NCBI RefSeq assembly: GCF_029784155.1
Contig: NC_073692.1
Span: 155,464,334-155,528,333, forward strand
Direction of reading: 5' to 3'
Length of the DNA stretch: 64,000 nt
Origin: Uranotaenia lowii
Taxonomy: Eukaryota > Arthropoda > Insecta > Diptera > Culicidae
Below are positions 17,506 to 30,015 of this stretch, in pieces. A program made the translations under genes and the position numbers. The notes beneath the pieces are model-generated. The model was given only the letters and a program-made list of their open reading frames with translations, had not been told where the DNA came from and searched no databases. Position 1 is the first letter of the stretch. Each line of letters begins with the position of its first letter.

Positions 17506-20500
17506 ATCCCAAATTAAGCTCAGAATGGCCGAAAAACGCTTCTAAAGGCCAGAAAACGCATTTTAAAGTTGTGATCCCAAATTAAGCTCAGAATGGCCGA
17601 AAAACGCTTCTAAAGGCCAGAAAACGCATTTTAAAGTTGTGATCCCAAATTAAGCTCAGAATCCCCGAAAAACGCTTCTAAAGGCCAGAAAACGCATTTT
17701 AAAGTTGTGATCCCAAATTAAGCTCAAAATCCCCGAAAAACGCTTCTAAATGCCGGAAAACGAATTTTAAAGTTGTGATCCCCAATTAAGCTCAGAATGG
17801 CCGAAAAACGCTTCTAAAGGCCGGAAAACGCATTTTAAAGTTGTGATCCCAAATTAAGCTCAGAATGGCCGAAAAACGCTTCTAAAGGCCAGAAAACGCA
17901 TTTTAAAGTTGTGATCCCAAATTAAGCTCAGAATGGCCGAAAAACGCTTCTAAAGACCAGAAAACGAATTTTAAAGTTGTGATCCCAAATTAAGCTCAGA
18001 GTGGCCGAAAAACGCTTCTAAAGGCCAGAAAACGCATTTTAAAGTTGTGATCCCAATTTAAGCTCAGAATGGCTGAAAAACGCTTCTAAAGGCTAGAAAA
18101 CGCATTTTAAAGTTGTGATCCCAAATTAAGCTCAGAATGGCCGAAAAACGCTTCTAAAGGCCAGAAAACGCATTTTAAAGTTGTGATCCCAAATTAAGCT
18201 CAGAATGGCCGAAAAACGCTTCTAAAGGCCAGAAAACGCATTTTAAAGTTGTGATCCCAAATTAAGCTCAGAATGGCCGAAAAACGCTTCTAAAGGCCAG
18301 AAAACGCATTTTAAAGTTGTGATCCCAAATTAAGCTCAGAATGGCCGAAAAACGCTTCTAAAGGCCAGAAAACGCATTTTAAAGTTGTGATCCCAAATTA
18401 AGCTCAGAATGGCCGAAAAACGCTTCTAAAGGCCAGAAAACGCATTTTAAAGTTGTGATCCCAAATTAAGCTCAGAATGGCCGAAAAACGCTTCTAAAGA
18501 CCAGAAAACGCATTTTAAAGTTGTGATCCCCAATTAAGCTCAGAATCCCCGAAAAACGCTTCTAAAGGCCAGAAAACGCATTTTAAAGTTGTGATCCCAA
18601 ATTAAGCTCAAAATCCCCGAAAAACGCTTCTAAAGGCCGGAAAACGAATTTTAAAGTTGTGATCCCCAATTAAGCTCAGAATGGCCGAAAAACGCTTCTA
18701 AAGGCCGGAAAACGCATTTTAAAGTTGTGATCCCAAATTAAGCTCAGAATGGCCGAAAAACGCTTCTAAACGCCAAAAAACGCATTTTAAAGTTGTGATC
18801 CCAAATTAAGCTCAGAATCCCCGAAAAACGCTTCTAAAGGCCAGAAAACGCATTTTAAAGTTGTGATCCCAAATTAAGCTCAGAATGGCCGAAAAACGCT
18901 TCTAAAGGCCAGAAAACGCATTTTAAAGTTGTGATCCCAAATTAAGCTCAGAATGGCCGAAAAACGCTTCTAAAGGCCAGAAAACGCATTTTAAAGTTGT
19001 GATCCCAAATTAAGCTCAGAATGGCCGAAAAACGCTTCTAAAGGCCAGAAAACGCATTTTAAAGTTGTGATCCCAAATTAAGCTCAGAATGGCCGAAAAA
19101 CGCTTCTAAAGGCCAGAAAACGCATTTTAAAGTTGTGATCCCAAATTAAGCTCAGAATGGCCGAAAAACGCTTCTAAAGACCAGAAAACGCATTTTAAAG
19201 TTGTGATCCCCAATTAAGCTCAGAATCCCCGAAAAACGCTTCTAAAGGCCAGAAAACGCATTTTAAAGTTGTGATCCCAAATTAAGCTCAAAATCCCCGA
19301 AAAACGCTTCTAAAGGCCGGAAAACGAATTTTAAAGTTGTGATCCCCAATTAAGCTCAGAATGGCCGAAAAACGCTTCTAAAGGCCGGAAAACGCATTTT
19401 AAAGTTGTGATCCCAAATTAAGCTCAGAATGGCCGAAAAACGCTTCTAAACGCCAAAAAACGCATTTTAAAGTTGTGATCCCAAATTAAGCTCAGAATCC
19501 CCGAAAAACGCTTCTAAAGGCCAGAAAACGCATTTTAAAGTTGTGATCCCAAATTAAGCTCAGAATGGCCGAAAAACGCTTCTAAAGGCCAGAAAACGCA
19601 TTTTAAAGTTGTGATCCCAAATTAAGCTCAGAATGGCCGAAAAACGCTTCTAAACGCCAAAAAACGCATTTTAAAGTTGTGATCCCAAATTAAGCTCAGA
19701 ATCCCCGAAAAACGCTTCTAAAGGCCGGAAAACGCATTTTAAAGTTGTGATCCCAAATTAAGCTCAGAATGGCCGAAAAACGCTTCTAAAGGCCAGAAAA
19801 CGCATTTTAAAGTTGTGATCCCAAATTAAGCTCAGAATCCCCGAAAAACGCTTCTAAAGGCCAGAAAACGCATTTTAAAGTTGTGATCCCATATTAAGCT
19901 CAGAATCCCCGAAAAACGCTTCTAAAGGCCAGAAAACGCATTTTAAAGTTGTGATCCCAAATTAAGCTCAGAATGGCCGAAAAACGCTTCTAAAGGCCAG
20001 AAAACGCATTTTAAAGTTGTGATCCCAAATTAAGCTCAGAATGGCCGAAAAACGCTTCTAAAGGCCAGAAAACGCATTTTAAAGTTTTGATCCCAAATTA
20101 AGCTCAGAATGGCCGAAAAACGCTTCTAAAGGCCAGAAAACGCATTTTAAAGTTGTGATCCCAAATTAAGCTCAGAGTGGCCGAAAAACGCTTCTAAAGA
20201 CCAGAAAACGCATTTTAAAGTTGTGATCCCAAATTAAGCTCAGAATGACCGTAAAACGCTTCTAAAGGCCAGAAAACGCATTTTAAAGTTGTGATCCCAA
20301 ATTAAGCTCAGAATGGCCGAAAAACGCTTCTAAAGGCCAGAAAACGCATTTTAAAGTTGTGATCCCAAATTATGCTCAGAATCCCCGAAAAACGCTTCTA
20401 AAGGCCAGAAAACGCATTTTAAAGTTGTGATCCCAAATTAAGCTCAGAATGGCCGAAAAACGCTTCTAAAGGCCAGAAAACGCATTTTAAAGTTGTGATC

Positions 20501-23500
20501 CCAAATTAAGCTCAGAATGGCCGAAAAACGCTTCTAAAGGCCAGAAAACGCATTTTAAAGTTGTGATCCCAAATAAAGCTCAGAATCCCCGAAAAACGCT
20601 TTTAAAGGCCAGAAAACGCATTTTAAAGTTGTGATCCCAAATTAAGCTCAGAATGGCCGAAAAACGCTTCTAAAGGCCAGAAAACGCATTTTAAAGTTGT
20701 GATCCCAAATTAAGCTCAGAATGGCCGAAAAACGCTTCTAAAGGCCAGAAAACGCATTTTAAAGTTGTGATCCCAAATTAAGCTCAGAATCCCCGAAAAA
20801 CGCTTCTAAAGACCAGAAAACGCATTTTAAAGTTGTGATCCCAAATAAAGCTCAGAATCCCCGAAAAACGCTTCTAAAGGCCGGAAAACGCATTTTAAAG
20901 TTGTGATCCCAAATTAAGCTCAAAATTCCCGAAAAACGCTTCTAAAGGCCGAAAAACGAATTTTAAAGTTGTGATCCCAAATTAAGCTCAGAATCCCCGA
21001 AAAACGCTTCTAAAGGCCGGAAAACGTATTTTAAAGTTGTGATCCCAAATTAAGCTCAGAATGGCCGAAAAACGCTTCTAAAGGCCAGAAAACGCATTTT
21101 AAAGTTGTGATCCCAAATAAAGCTCAGAATCCCCGAAAAACGCTTCTAAAGGCCAGAAAACGCATTTTAAAGTTGTGATCCCAAATTAAGCTCAGAATGG
21201 CCGAAAAACGCTTCTAAAGGCCAGAAAACGCATTTTAAAGTTGTGATCCCAAATTAAGCTTAGAATGGCCGAAAAACGCTTCTAAAGGCCAGAAAACGCA
21301 TTTTAAAGTTGTGATCCCAAGTTAAGCTCAGAATCCCCGAAAAACGCTTCTAAAGACCAGAAAACGCATTTTAAAGTTGTGATCCCAAATTAAGCTCAGA
21401 ATGGCCGAAAAACGCTTCTAAAGGCCAGAAAACGCATTTTAAAGTTGTGATCCCAAATTAAGCTCAGAATCCCCGAAAAACGCTTCTAAAGGCCAGAAAA
21501 CGCATTTTAAAGTTGTGATCCCAAATTAAGCTCAGAATCCCCGAAAAACGCTTCTAAAGACCAGAAAACGCATTTTAAAGTTGTGATCCCAAATAAAGCT
21601 CAGAATCCCCGAAAAACGCTTCTAAAGGCCGGAAAACGCATTTTAAAGTTGTGATCCCAAATTAAGCTCAAAATTCCCGAAAAACGCTTCTAAAGGCCGA
21701 AAAACGAATTTTAAAGTTGTGATCCCAAATTAAGCTCAGAATCCCCGAAAAACGCTTCTAAAGGCCGGAAAACGTATTTTAAAGTTGTGATCCCAAATTA
21801 AGCTCAGAATGGCCGAAAAACGCTTCTAAAGGCCAGAAAACGCATTTTAAAGTTGTGATCCCAAATAAAGCTCAGAATCCCCGAAAAACGCTTCTAAAGG
21901 CCAGAAAACGCATTTTAAAGTTGTGATCCCAAATTAAGCTCAGAATGGCCGAAAAACGCTTCTAAAGGCCAGAAAACGCATTTTAAAGTTGTGATCCCAA
22001 ATTAAGCTCAGAATGGCCGAAAAACGCTTCTAAAGGCCAGAAAACGCATTTTAAAGTTGTGATCCCAAGTTAAGCTCAGAATCCCCGAAAAACGCTTCTA
22101 AAGACCAGAAAACGCATTTTAAAGTTGTGATCCCAAATTAAGCTCAGAATGGCCGAAAAACGCTTCTAAAGGTCAGAAAACGCATTTTAAAGTTGTAATC
22201 CCAAATTAAGCTCAGAATCCCCGAAAAACGCTTCTAAAGGCCAGAAAACGCATTTTAAAGTTTTGATCCCAAATTAAGCTCAGAATGGCCGAAAAACGCT
22301 TCTAAAGGCCAGAAAACGCATTTTAAAGTTGTGATCCCAAATTAAGCTCAGAATCCCCGAAAAACGCTTCTAAAGGCCAGAAAACGCATTTTAAAGTTGT
22401 GATCCCAAGTTAAGCTCAGAATCCCCGAAAAACGCTTCTAAAGACCAGAAAACGCATTTTAAAGTTGTGATCCCAAATTAAGCTCAGAATGGCCGAAAAA
22501 CGCTTCTAAAGGTCAGAAAACGCATTTTAAAGTTGAAATCCCAAATTAAGCTCAGAATCCCCGAAAAACGCTTCTAAAGGCCAGAAAACGCATTTTAAAG
22601 TTTTGATCCCAAATTAAGCTCAAAATCCCCGAAAAACGCTTCTAAAGGCCGGAAAACGAATTTTAAAGTTGTGATCCCAAATTAAGCTCAGAATGGCCGA
22701 AAAACGCTTCTAAAGGCCAGAAAACGCATTTTAAAGTTGTGATCCCAAATTAAGCTCAGAATGGCCGAAAAACGCTTCTAAAGGTCAGAAAACGCATTTT
22801 AAAGTTGTAATCCCAAATTAAGCTCAGAATCCCCGAAAAACGCTTCTAAAGGCCAGAAAACGCATTTTAAAGTTTTGATCCCAAATTAAGCTCAGAATGG
22901 CCGAAAAACGCTTCTAAAGGCCAGAAAACGCATTTTAAAGTTGTGATCCCAAATTAAGCTCAGAATCCCCGAAAAACGCTTCTAAAGGCCAGAAAACGCA
23001 TTTTAAAGTTGTGATCCCAAATAAAGCTCAGAGTGGCCGAAAAACGCTTCTAAAGGCCAGAAAACGCATTTTAAAGTTGTGATCCCAAATTAAGCTCAGA
23101 ATCCCCGAAAAACGCTTCTAAAGGCCAGAAAACGCATTTTAAAGTTGTGATCCCAAATTAAGCTCAGAATGGCCGAAAAACGCTTCTAAAGGTCAGAAAT
23201 CGCATTTTAAAGTTGAAATCCCAAATTAAGCTCAGAATCCCCGAAAAACGCTTCTAAAGGCCAGAAAACGCATTTTAAAGTTTTGATCCCAAATTAAGCT
23301 CAGAATGGCCGAAAAACGCTTCTAAAGGCCAGAAAACGCATTTTAAAGTTGTGATCCCAAATTAAGCTCAGAATCCCCGAAAAACGCTTCTAAAGGCCAG
23401 AAAACGCATTTTAAAGTTGTGATCCCAAATAAAGCTCAGAGTGGCCGAAAAACGCTTCTAAAGGCCAGAAAACGCATTTTAAAGTTGTGATCCCAATTTA

Positions 23501-26165
23501 AGCTCAGAATCCCCGAAAAACGCTTCTAAAGGCCAGAAAACGCATTTTAAAGTTGTGATCCCAAATTATGCTCAGAATGGCTGAAAAACGCTTCTAAAGG
23601 CCAGAAAACGCATTTTAAAGTTGTGATCCCAAATTAAGCTCAGAATCCCCGAAAAACGCTTCTAAAGACCAGAAAACGCATTTTAAAGTTGTGATCCCCA
23701 ATTAAGCTCAGAATCCCCGAAAAACGCTTCTAAAGGCCAGAAAACGCATTTTAAAGTTGTGATCCCAAATTAAGCTCAAAATCCCCGAAAAACGCTTCTA
23801 AAGGCCGGAAAACGAATTTTAAAGTTGTGATCCCCAATTAAGCTCAGAATGGCCGAAAAACGCTTCTAAAGGCCGGAAAACGCATTTTAAAGTTGTGATC
23901 CCAAATTAAGCTCAGAATGGCCGAAAAACGCTTCTAAAGGTCAGAAAACGCATTTTAAAGTTGTAATCCCAAATTAAGCTCAGAATCCCCGAAAAACGCT
24001 TCTAAAGACCAGAAAACGCATTTTAAAGTTGTGATCCCCAATTAAGCTCAGAATCCCCGAAAAACGCTTCTAAAGGCCAGAAAACGCATTTTAAAGTTGT
24101 GATCCCAAATTAAGCTCAAAATCCCCGAAAAACGCTTCTAAAGGCCGGAAAACGAATTTTAAAGTTGTGATCCCCAATTAAGCTCAGAATGGCCGAAAAA
24201 CGCTTCTAAAGGCCGGAAAACGCATTTTAAAGTTGTGATCCCAAATTAAGCTCAGAATGGCCGAAAAACGCTTCTAAAGGCCAGAAAACGCATTTTAAAG
24301 TTGTGATCCCAAATTAAGCTCAGAATCCCCGAAAAACGCTTCTAAAGGCCAGAAAACGCATTTTAAAGTTGTGATCCCATATTAAGCTCAGAATCCCCGA
24401 AAAACGCTTCTAAAGGCCAGAAAACGCATTTTAAAGTTGTGATCCCAAATTAAGCTCAGAATGGCCGAAAAACGCTTCTAAAGGCCAGAAAACGCATTTT
24501 AAAGTTTTGATCCCAAATTAAGCTCAGAATGGCCGAAAAACGCTTCTAAAGGCCAGAAAACGCATTTTAAAGTTGTGATCCCAAATTAAGCTCAGAGTGG
24601 CCGAAAAACGCTTCTAAAGACCAGAAAACGCATTTTAAAGTTGTGATCCCAAATTAAGCTCAGAATCCCCGAAAAACGCTTCTAAAGACCAGAAAACGCA
24701 TTTTAAAGTTGTGATCCCCAATTAAGCTCAGAATCCCCGAAAAACGCTTCTAAAGGCCAGAAAACGCATTTTAAAGTTGTGATCCCAAATTAAGCTCAAA
24801 ATCCCCGAAAAACGCTTCTAAAGGCCGGAAAACGAATTTTAAAGTTGTGATCCCCAATTAAGCTCAGAATGGCCGAAAAACGCTTCTAAAGGCCGGAAAA
24901 CGCATTTTAAAGTTGTGATCCCAAATTAAGCTCAGAATGGCCGAAAAACGCTTCTAAACGCCAAAAAACGCATTTTAAAGTTGTGATCCCAAATTAAGCT
25001 CAGAATCCCCGAAAAACGCTTCTAAAGGCCAGAAAACGCATTTTAAAGTTGTGATCCCAAATTAAGCTCAGAATGGCCGAAAAACGCTTCTAAAGGCCAG
25101 AAAACGCATTTTAAAGTTGTGATCCCAAATTAAGCTCAGAATGGCCGAAAAACGCTTCTAAACGCCAAAAAACGCATTTTAAAGTTGTGATCCCAAATTA
25201 AGCTCAGAATCCCCGAAAAACGCTTCTAAAGGCCGGAAAACGCATTTTAAAGTTGTGATCCCAAATTAAGCTCAGAATCCCCGAAAAACGCTTCTAAAGG
25301 CCAGAAAACGCATTTTAAAGTTGTGATCCCAAATTAAGCTCAGAATGGCCGAAAAACGCTTCTAAAGGTCAGAAATCGCATTTTAAAGTTGAAATCCCAA
25401 ATTAAGCTCAGAATCCCCGAAAAACGCTTCTAAAGGCCAGAAAACGCATTTTAAAGTTTTGATCCCAAATTAAGCTCAAAATCCCCGAAAAACGCTTCTA
25501 AAGGCCGGAAAACGAATTTTAAAGTTGTGATCCCCAATTAAGCTCAGAATGGCCGAAAAACGCTTCTAAAGGCCGGAAAACGCATTTTAAAGTTGTGATC
25601 CCAAATTAAGCTCAGAATGGCCGAAAAACGCTTCTAAACGCCAAAAAACGCATTTTAAAGTTGTGATCCCAAATTAAGCTCAGAATCCCCGAAAAACGCT
25701 TCTAAAGGCCAGAAAACGCATTTTAAAGTTGTGATCCCAAATTAAGCTCAGAATGGCCGAAAAACGCTTCTAAAGGCCAGAAAACGCATTTTAAAGTTGT
25801 GATCCCAAATTAAGCTCAGAATGGCCGAAAAACGCTTCTAAACGCCAAAAAACGCATTTTAAAGTTGTGATCCCAAATTAAGCTCAGAATCCCCGAAAAA
25901 CGCTTCTAAAGGCCGGAAAACGCATTTTAAAGTTGTGATCCCAAATTAAGCTCAGAATCCCCGAAAAACGCTTCTAAAGGCCAGAAAACGCATTTTAAAG
26001 TTGTGATCCCAAATTAAGCTCAGAATGGCCGAAAAACGCTTCTAAAGGTCAGAAATCGCATTTTAAAGTTGAAATCCCAAATTAAGCTCAGAATCCCCGA
26101 AAAACGCTTCTAAAGGCCAGAAAACGCATTTTAAAGTTTTGATCCCAAATTAAGCTCAGAATGGC
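17506..26165 (+). repeat. 68-bp satellite array, segment 3, with higher-order repeats
   Basis: About 127 monomers. Rare variants recur at multiples of 68 bp and expose higher-order units. The CGCCAAAAAACG variant at 18771 and 19451 gives 680 bp (10 units). GGCCGAAAAACGAA at 20947 and 21695 gives 748 bp (11 units). The region from 23305 repeats at a 42-unit (2856-bp) period across the LTR element. The last five bases, ATGGC, are the target duplication of that element. Confidence 0.97.
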
Positions 26166-26611
26166 TGATGAGGCCAATGCTCCGAAAGTTCACTGGTCCG
26201 GTTAAACTACGGAAGTTTCCCTTGCGTTCGATATTCGGACGGTTAAAAATACACGGCTCTTGAACGATTCGGTGATAAAGTCACGGGGAACAATTTATTC
26301 TTAACTCTAACACTCAACGATAAGACAATAGACCGCAGTGGACTGTATAATTATCAAAAAACAATACGACTCACTGACCCGGGTGACTAATTGGTTCTAA
26401 CCCTTTCGCTATTACATGGCTATCAGCAGCTCGCAGTTGTCGATCCAAACCGATTAGCTCTCGGTCAATTTTATACCTATATGGTACACACGCACTGCTT
26501 GCCGTGATCAAGCAGATGCGTGTGGCAGATATAAAGCAATAATGTTGCTGGTGGCCGACGTGATTCCTTTATCAATTGCGTTGTGCGCGCACTGTCGTTT
26601 TGGCGCGAACA
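26166..26611 (-). repeat. LTR (3' LTR in sense orientation)
   Basis: 446 bp, matching 31009-31454 at every base I compared. On the minus strand it carries a TATA box (26469-26475) and AATAAA (26294-26299), the order expected for U3-R. Confidence 0.93.
26294..26299 (-). terminator. LTR polyadenylation signal AATAAA
   Basis: AATAAA on the minus strand, about 175 nt downstream of the LTR TATA box in sense orientation. In this 3' LTR it would end the element transcript. The copy in the other LTR is at 31137-31142. Confidence 0.5.
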
Positions 26612-26626
26612 TACCGCCCGCCTTGA
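26612..26626 (-). other. Candidate polypurine tract
   Basis: On the sense strand AAGGCGGGCGGTA lies immediately before the 3' LTR, where plus-strand DNA priming would start. It is purine-rich but broken by C residues, so the call is tentative. Confidence 0.35.
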
Positions 26627-26785
26627 GTTCACTCAAAACTCAAACAACGGTAACGGTGTCCAGGATTATCTACTCAATCCACATCTTCGATTTTTCGCCT
26701 TGGGGAGACGAAACCGATTCGTCTTGGTGAACCATGGCTGCTATGCTGTAAGTTGATTTTGGTGACATATGTTTTCTTGTGATGT

Positions 26786-27630
26786 GGCCCCCAAGACTTT
26801 GACGAAACAGCTTCGTCAAAACCGTAGTGTGCCCCTCACGGGGGCTGAAGTGGCTTAGGTTTCGAGTAGTCGAACAGCGACACGATGATACAAGTTCGTT
26901 CGTACAAATCATAAGGAATCTAGCAACAGATGATTCACGTGGTGACCAGAATCCGTGGAACCCTGTGGATAAGAATAATATGGCAATTTCTTCATGCTAC
27001 TTGTGGTTAGGGAAAACGTAACTTTAATGTTGCCCCCTGGCATTAACGGCTAACAGCCGCTGCTAGCCAATTGCGCCCCTACTGGGGGCATACTTATCTT
27101 GTGAAGAAATTCCTCTGGCCTGGCTTGATTGGAATGGGTTGCTAAACGATTGAGGTGGTGCAAATCCTACATAACAATCCTGGACGTATTTGGTACACGG
27201 TGCGATGCATGAACCCTGGCGGAGAAAAACTACTGTAGGTTCCGCGATCAAACAAAAAGAGAAGTACATAACTTAGTAAGTGGCCCCCTGGCAGAAACGG
27301 CCAAAGCGCCGCTATAGCCAACAGTGCCCCTCATGGGGGCGAAAAATACTTTGTTTACTAGGTACACGAACAAACGATTGAGCATAACGTCGGCCTTCAC
27401 ATTTCGACAATCCTGGACTTCAGATGAATGGTGCTTTGTACGACCCTGGCGGATGAATGGTGCTTTGTACGACCCTGGCGGAAGAAAAACACTGTATGTT
27501 CCGCAAACAAACAAGATGGGTTGAACGTAACTTAGCAGTTGGCCCCCTGGCAAAACGGTCAAGTGTGCCGCCAGTGCCAACAGTGCCCCTCATGGGGGCG
27601 AAAAATACTTTGTTTATACAGCTGTCCAGG
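26786..27630 (-). repeat. Four degenerate ~250-bp tandem repeats with a conserved hairpin
   Basis: On the plus strand a GCCCCCTGGC-like motif recurs at about 26787 (diverged), 27031, 27282 and 27541. Each is followed by the 15-base hairpin GCCCC-N5-GGGGC (26831-26845, 27075-27089, 27326-27340, 27585-27599). The five stem pairs are kept in all copies while loops vary (TCACG, TACTG, TCATG, TCATG). The last two copies also share GGGGGCGAAAAATACTTTG. A 29-bp direct duplication containing GGTGCTTTGTACGACCCTGG lies at about 27424-27481. The array occupies the region between the ORF end and the 3' LTR. Its short plus- and minus-strand frames are not convincing genes. Confidence 0.7.
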
Positions 27631-27723
27631 ACGACATAAGGTGTTTTAATAGTGTTTCGAAGATTTTAAACTGCATATCTCGGGTACTGCGAAGAGGAGT
27701 AGGTAGGTGTTTCGTTGGTCATT

Positions 27724-30015
27724 TCAAAGGTGTTGTATAATCCTTGGCCTTCGCACGCAACCATATCCTACAATCCATCGGGGAACCAACGCTCTGTAGA
27801 TTCGCTGCAGTCTGTCTCTGAATTTTAGCCAATACAATTTGTATGCATGTTTACATGATCCGTCACAAGAATACTTTATATTCCAAAGCTCTAGGAGGAG
27901 CATGTTTACAAAGACGATTACAGAGCTTGCGAGAACTTCAACATCGAACAAACAGACAGCAGTCAGACAGAAAAATATAAGCGCAAATCTCCAAAATGGT
28001 GGTGTTAAACAAGGTGAATCATTAGCTATTTTTCCAGTAGGTGTCATAGCACTACAAGATACAATTGGTGTTTCCGGTAGCTCTCCTGCGACGATCCATC
28101 CAAGATGAGTGTTTTGTAGCATTAGGCCGGCATCATCAATCTTCATCTGGTTCGGTAACAACACATCGTAAAACAAAGACACTCCTATCACAATATCAAC
28201 AGGGCTCGATTGGTTGAAATCAGGATCTGCAAGACTGATAGACGGCGGCAGTTTCCAGGTACTGACATTGATGCTACTTTGGGGCAAATCCAACGTGATT
28301 TGCGGTAGCACATAGAATTTTCTCTCAGCGCTAGTAAACGAGGATGTACAAGACAAAACACGAGCCAGGACCGACTCTTTCGAAACATTCGTACAACCTC
28401 CAACACCTCTCACGGGAAGACTTTCTCGAAAACGTACGAAGTTCAGCTTTTTCGATAAATCCTCGGTCATTAAACAGATTTGGGACCCATTGTCCAATAA
28501 TGCACGAGCTGAGACAGTGTTTCCGTTGCTATCGGCCAGCTTGACAACGGCTGTCGATAGAATAGCAGTATGGGTGTTCTGTTGTGTACTAAGTAGTGTA
28601 GTAGTGTGGTGACTAACAGTGGGCGTGTTTGTGGGAGGTGGCTGATGTGTAGATTGGGAGTTAATTGGTTCAAGTTGGTAGTTATCTGTCCGGGACTGAT
28701 CGTGTTGCGTATAAGGTTCACTTCTTGTTTGACTATTCGCGCGTTGAGGTCTTCGAGTGGTTTGAGAGAAGCTTGGGATATTTGACCGGCTATTTTGATA
28801 CGGAGTATATGGATGCAGATGGTAGTGATGGCGTTGTCCACACTTCGAACAGGAACTACGCGAACAATCTGCCACAAAATGATCGGATTCTAAGCAATTG
28901 AAACAGAGTCCCAACCTTCGGACTAAAACTCTACGGTCGATCACTCTCATCTTATTGAAACTCGAGCAGTGTTCTGCCATGTGTGGTCCTTTTCTGCAGA
29001 TAGGGCAAAGGCTCGGCACAGACATCATGCTGTGGCTGATGGGTACCCTCGAATTCCACTGATTTTCAAATATATTCCGACTGGCCGTTGACTGGAGAAT
29101 CGAACACAGGTTTTCTAGGAACTCTGCCATAGCTTCGAAGGAAGGCACGTCTTTAGAAGCGTGATGAGTTTCCCAGAGACGGTACGTTTCTGTGTCCAAC
29201 TTCTGTGATAACATGAACGCCAGCAGCGTGCTCCAATCGCTCGTCCTCTGGCCCAATTTCTCTAACTGCTGAAGGTTAGTTTTGAAAGTCGTTAACAGTG
29301 CATTCAATCCTTCAAAACTTTCAATTTGCATAGCAGGTGCTGCAAGCAGCGCCTTCATGTGCTCCTGGGCTATCAACTTGTGGTTTTCGTACTTCGATTC
29401 CAAGACGCTCCAGGCAAGGTTGTAATTGATCGCTGATACCTGAATTTGGTTGATCTGGAGAAGCGCATCATCTCTCAACGACGTACGGAGGTAATTGAAC
29501 TTGTCCATTTGATTCAGCAGCGCGTTATCATGTATCAGGGATCTGAAATTATCACGGAAATTTATCCAATCTGGAAGATTTCCTGAGAAAGTTGGCAGCG
29601 TCAATTCAGGGTACTTTGTGTGAGAAGGCAAAACAGAGTCGGAAACGGCGATTCTATGTGAGGGCTGAACAGGGATGAACTCCATCTTTAACATCAGCTG
29701 TTGTTTTAAGGAAAAGTACCTATTCACGAACTCCTTGAACACCTTCGCATTTTCCTTTCTTCTGGTTTCCTTCTTGATCGCACGTGCCTCGTCATCGGCA
29801 TCTTCATTTTCCAAATCAATATCTTCACAGAGCGTGTCAATTTGAACCCGTAATTCACAAAACGTGTTGTAAGCCTCGTCCAGTTTGGCTAATCGTGGTG
29901 GGAGTGAACCTTGATCCTGAACAGCTTCGTACTCTTCCAGAAAATCGTCCAAACTTTCCAGCAGGTTCCATAGAATTCGTTCTTTCTTTATAAGACGTCG
30001 GAGATCGTCCGCCAT
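27724..30015 (-). CDS. BEL/Pao Gag-protease polyprotein, lacking pol
   Basis: A 763-aa protein. The ATG at 30015-30013 lies in AAAATGG, a strong context. Residues about 1-330 match the layout of the BEL/Pao gag region (DUF1759-like), with an N-terminal helical charged segment and LPTFSGNLPDWINFRDNF at 140-157. Zinc knuckles follow: CX2CX4HX4C at 337-350 and 371-384, and CX2C with a His cluster at 389-400. A Gln/Thr/Ser-rich linker (about 405-480) leads to an aspartic-protease domain (DUF1758-like) with LLDNGSQ (D508), VDIVIG at 606-611 and HLGWIVAGE at 637-645. In ordinary elements of this type RT follows. Here, after about residue 677, the chain enters a hydrophobic stretch (ALIFFCLTAVCLF...SSVIVFVNMLLLELW) and a basic tail, then stops. 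So gag and protease are kept and RT, RNase H and integrase are missing, probably by internal deletion. The protein likely forms particles but needs pol from a partner element. Confidence 0.85.
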   Translation of the reverse strand: MADDLRRLIKKERILWNLLESLDDFLEEYEAVQDQGSLPPRLAKLDEAYNTFCELRVQIDTLCEDIDLENEDADDEARAIKKETRRKENAKVFKEFVNRYFSLKQQLMLKMEFIPVQPSHRIAVSDSVLPSHTKYPELTLPTFSGNLPDWINFRDNFRSLIHDNALLNQMDKFNYLRTSLRDDALLQINQIQVSAINYNLAWSVLESKYENHKLIAQEHMKALLAAPAMQIESFEGLNALLTTFKTNLQQLEKLGQRTSDWSTLLAFMLSQKLDTETYRLWETHHASKDVPSFEAMAEFLENLCSILQSTASRNIFENQWNSRVPISHSMMSVPSLCPICRKGPHMAEHCSSFNKMRVIDRRVLVRRLGLCFNCLESDHFVADCSRSSCSKCGQRHHYHLHPYTPYQNSRSNIPSFSQTTRRPQRANSQTRSEPYTQHDQSRTDNYQLEPINSQSTHQPPPTNTPTVSHHTTTLLSTQQNTHTAILSTAVVKLADSNGNTVSARALLDNGSQICLMTEDLSKKLNFVRFRESLPVRGVGGCTNVSKESVLARVLSCTSSFTSAERKFYVLPQITLDLPQSSINVSTWKLPPSISLADPDFNQSSPVDIVIGVSLFYDVLLPNQMKIDDAGLMLQNTHLGWIVAGELPETPIVSCSAMTPTGKIANDSPCLTPPFWRFALIFFCLTAVCLFDVEVLASSVIVFVNMLLLELWNIKYSCDGSCKHAYKLYWLKFRDRLQRIYRALVPRWIVGYGCVRRPRIIQHL

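Noticed and set aside
26542..27639. Several 60-110 codon ORFs on both strands near the 3' end of the LTR element
   Set aside because: They fall in degenerate tandem repeats and the LTR edge, overlap one another, and show no RT, integrase or other domain.
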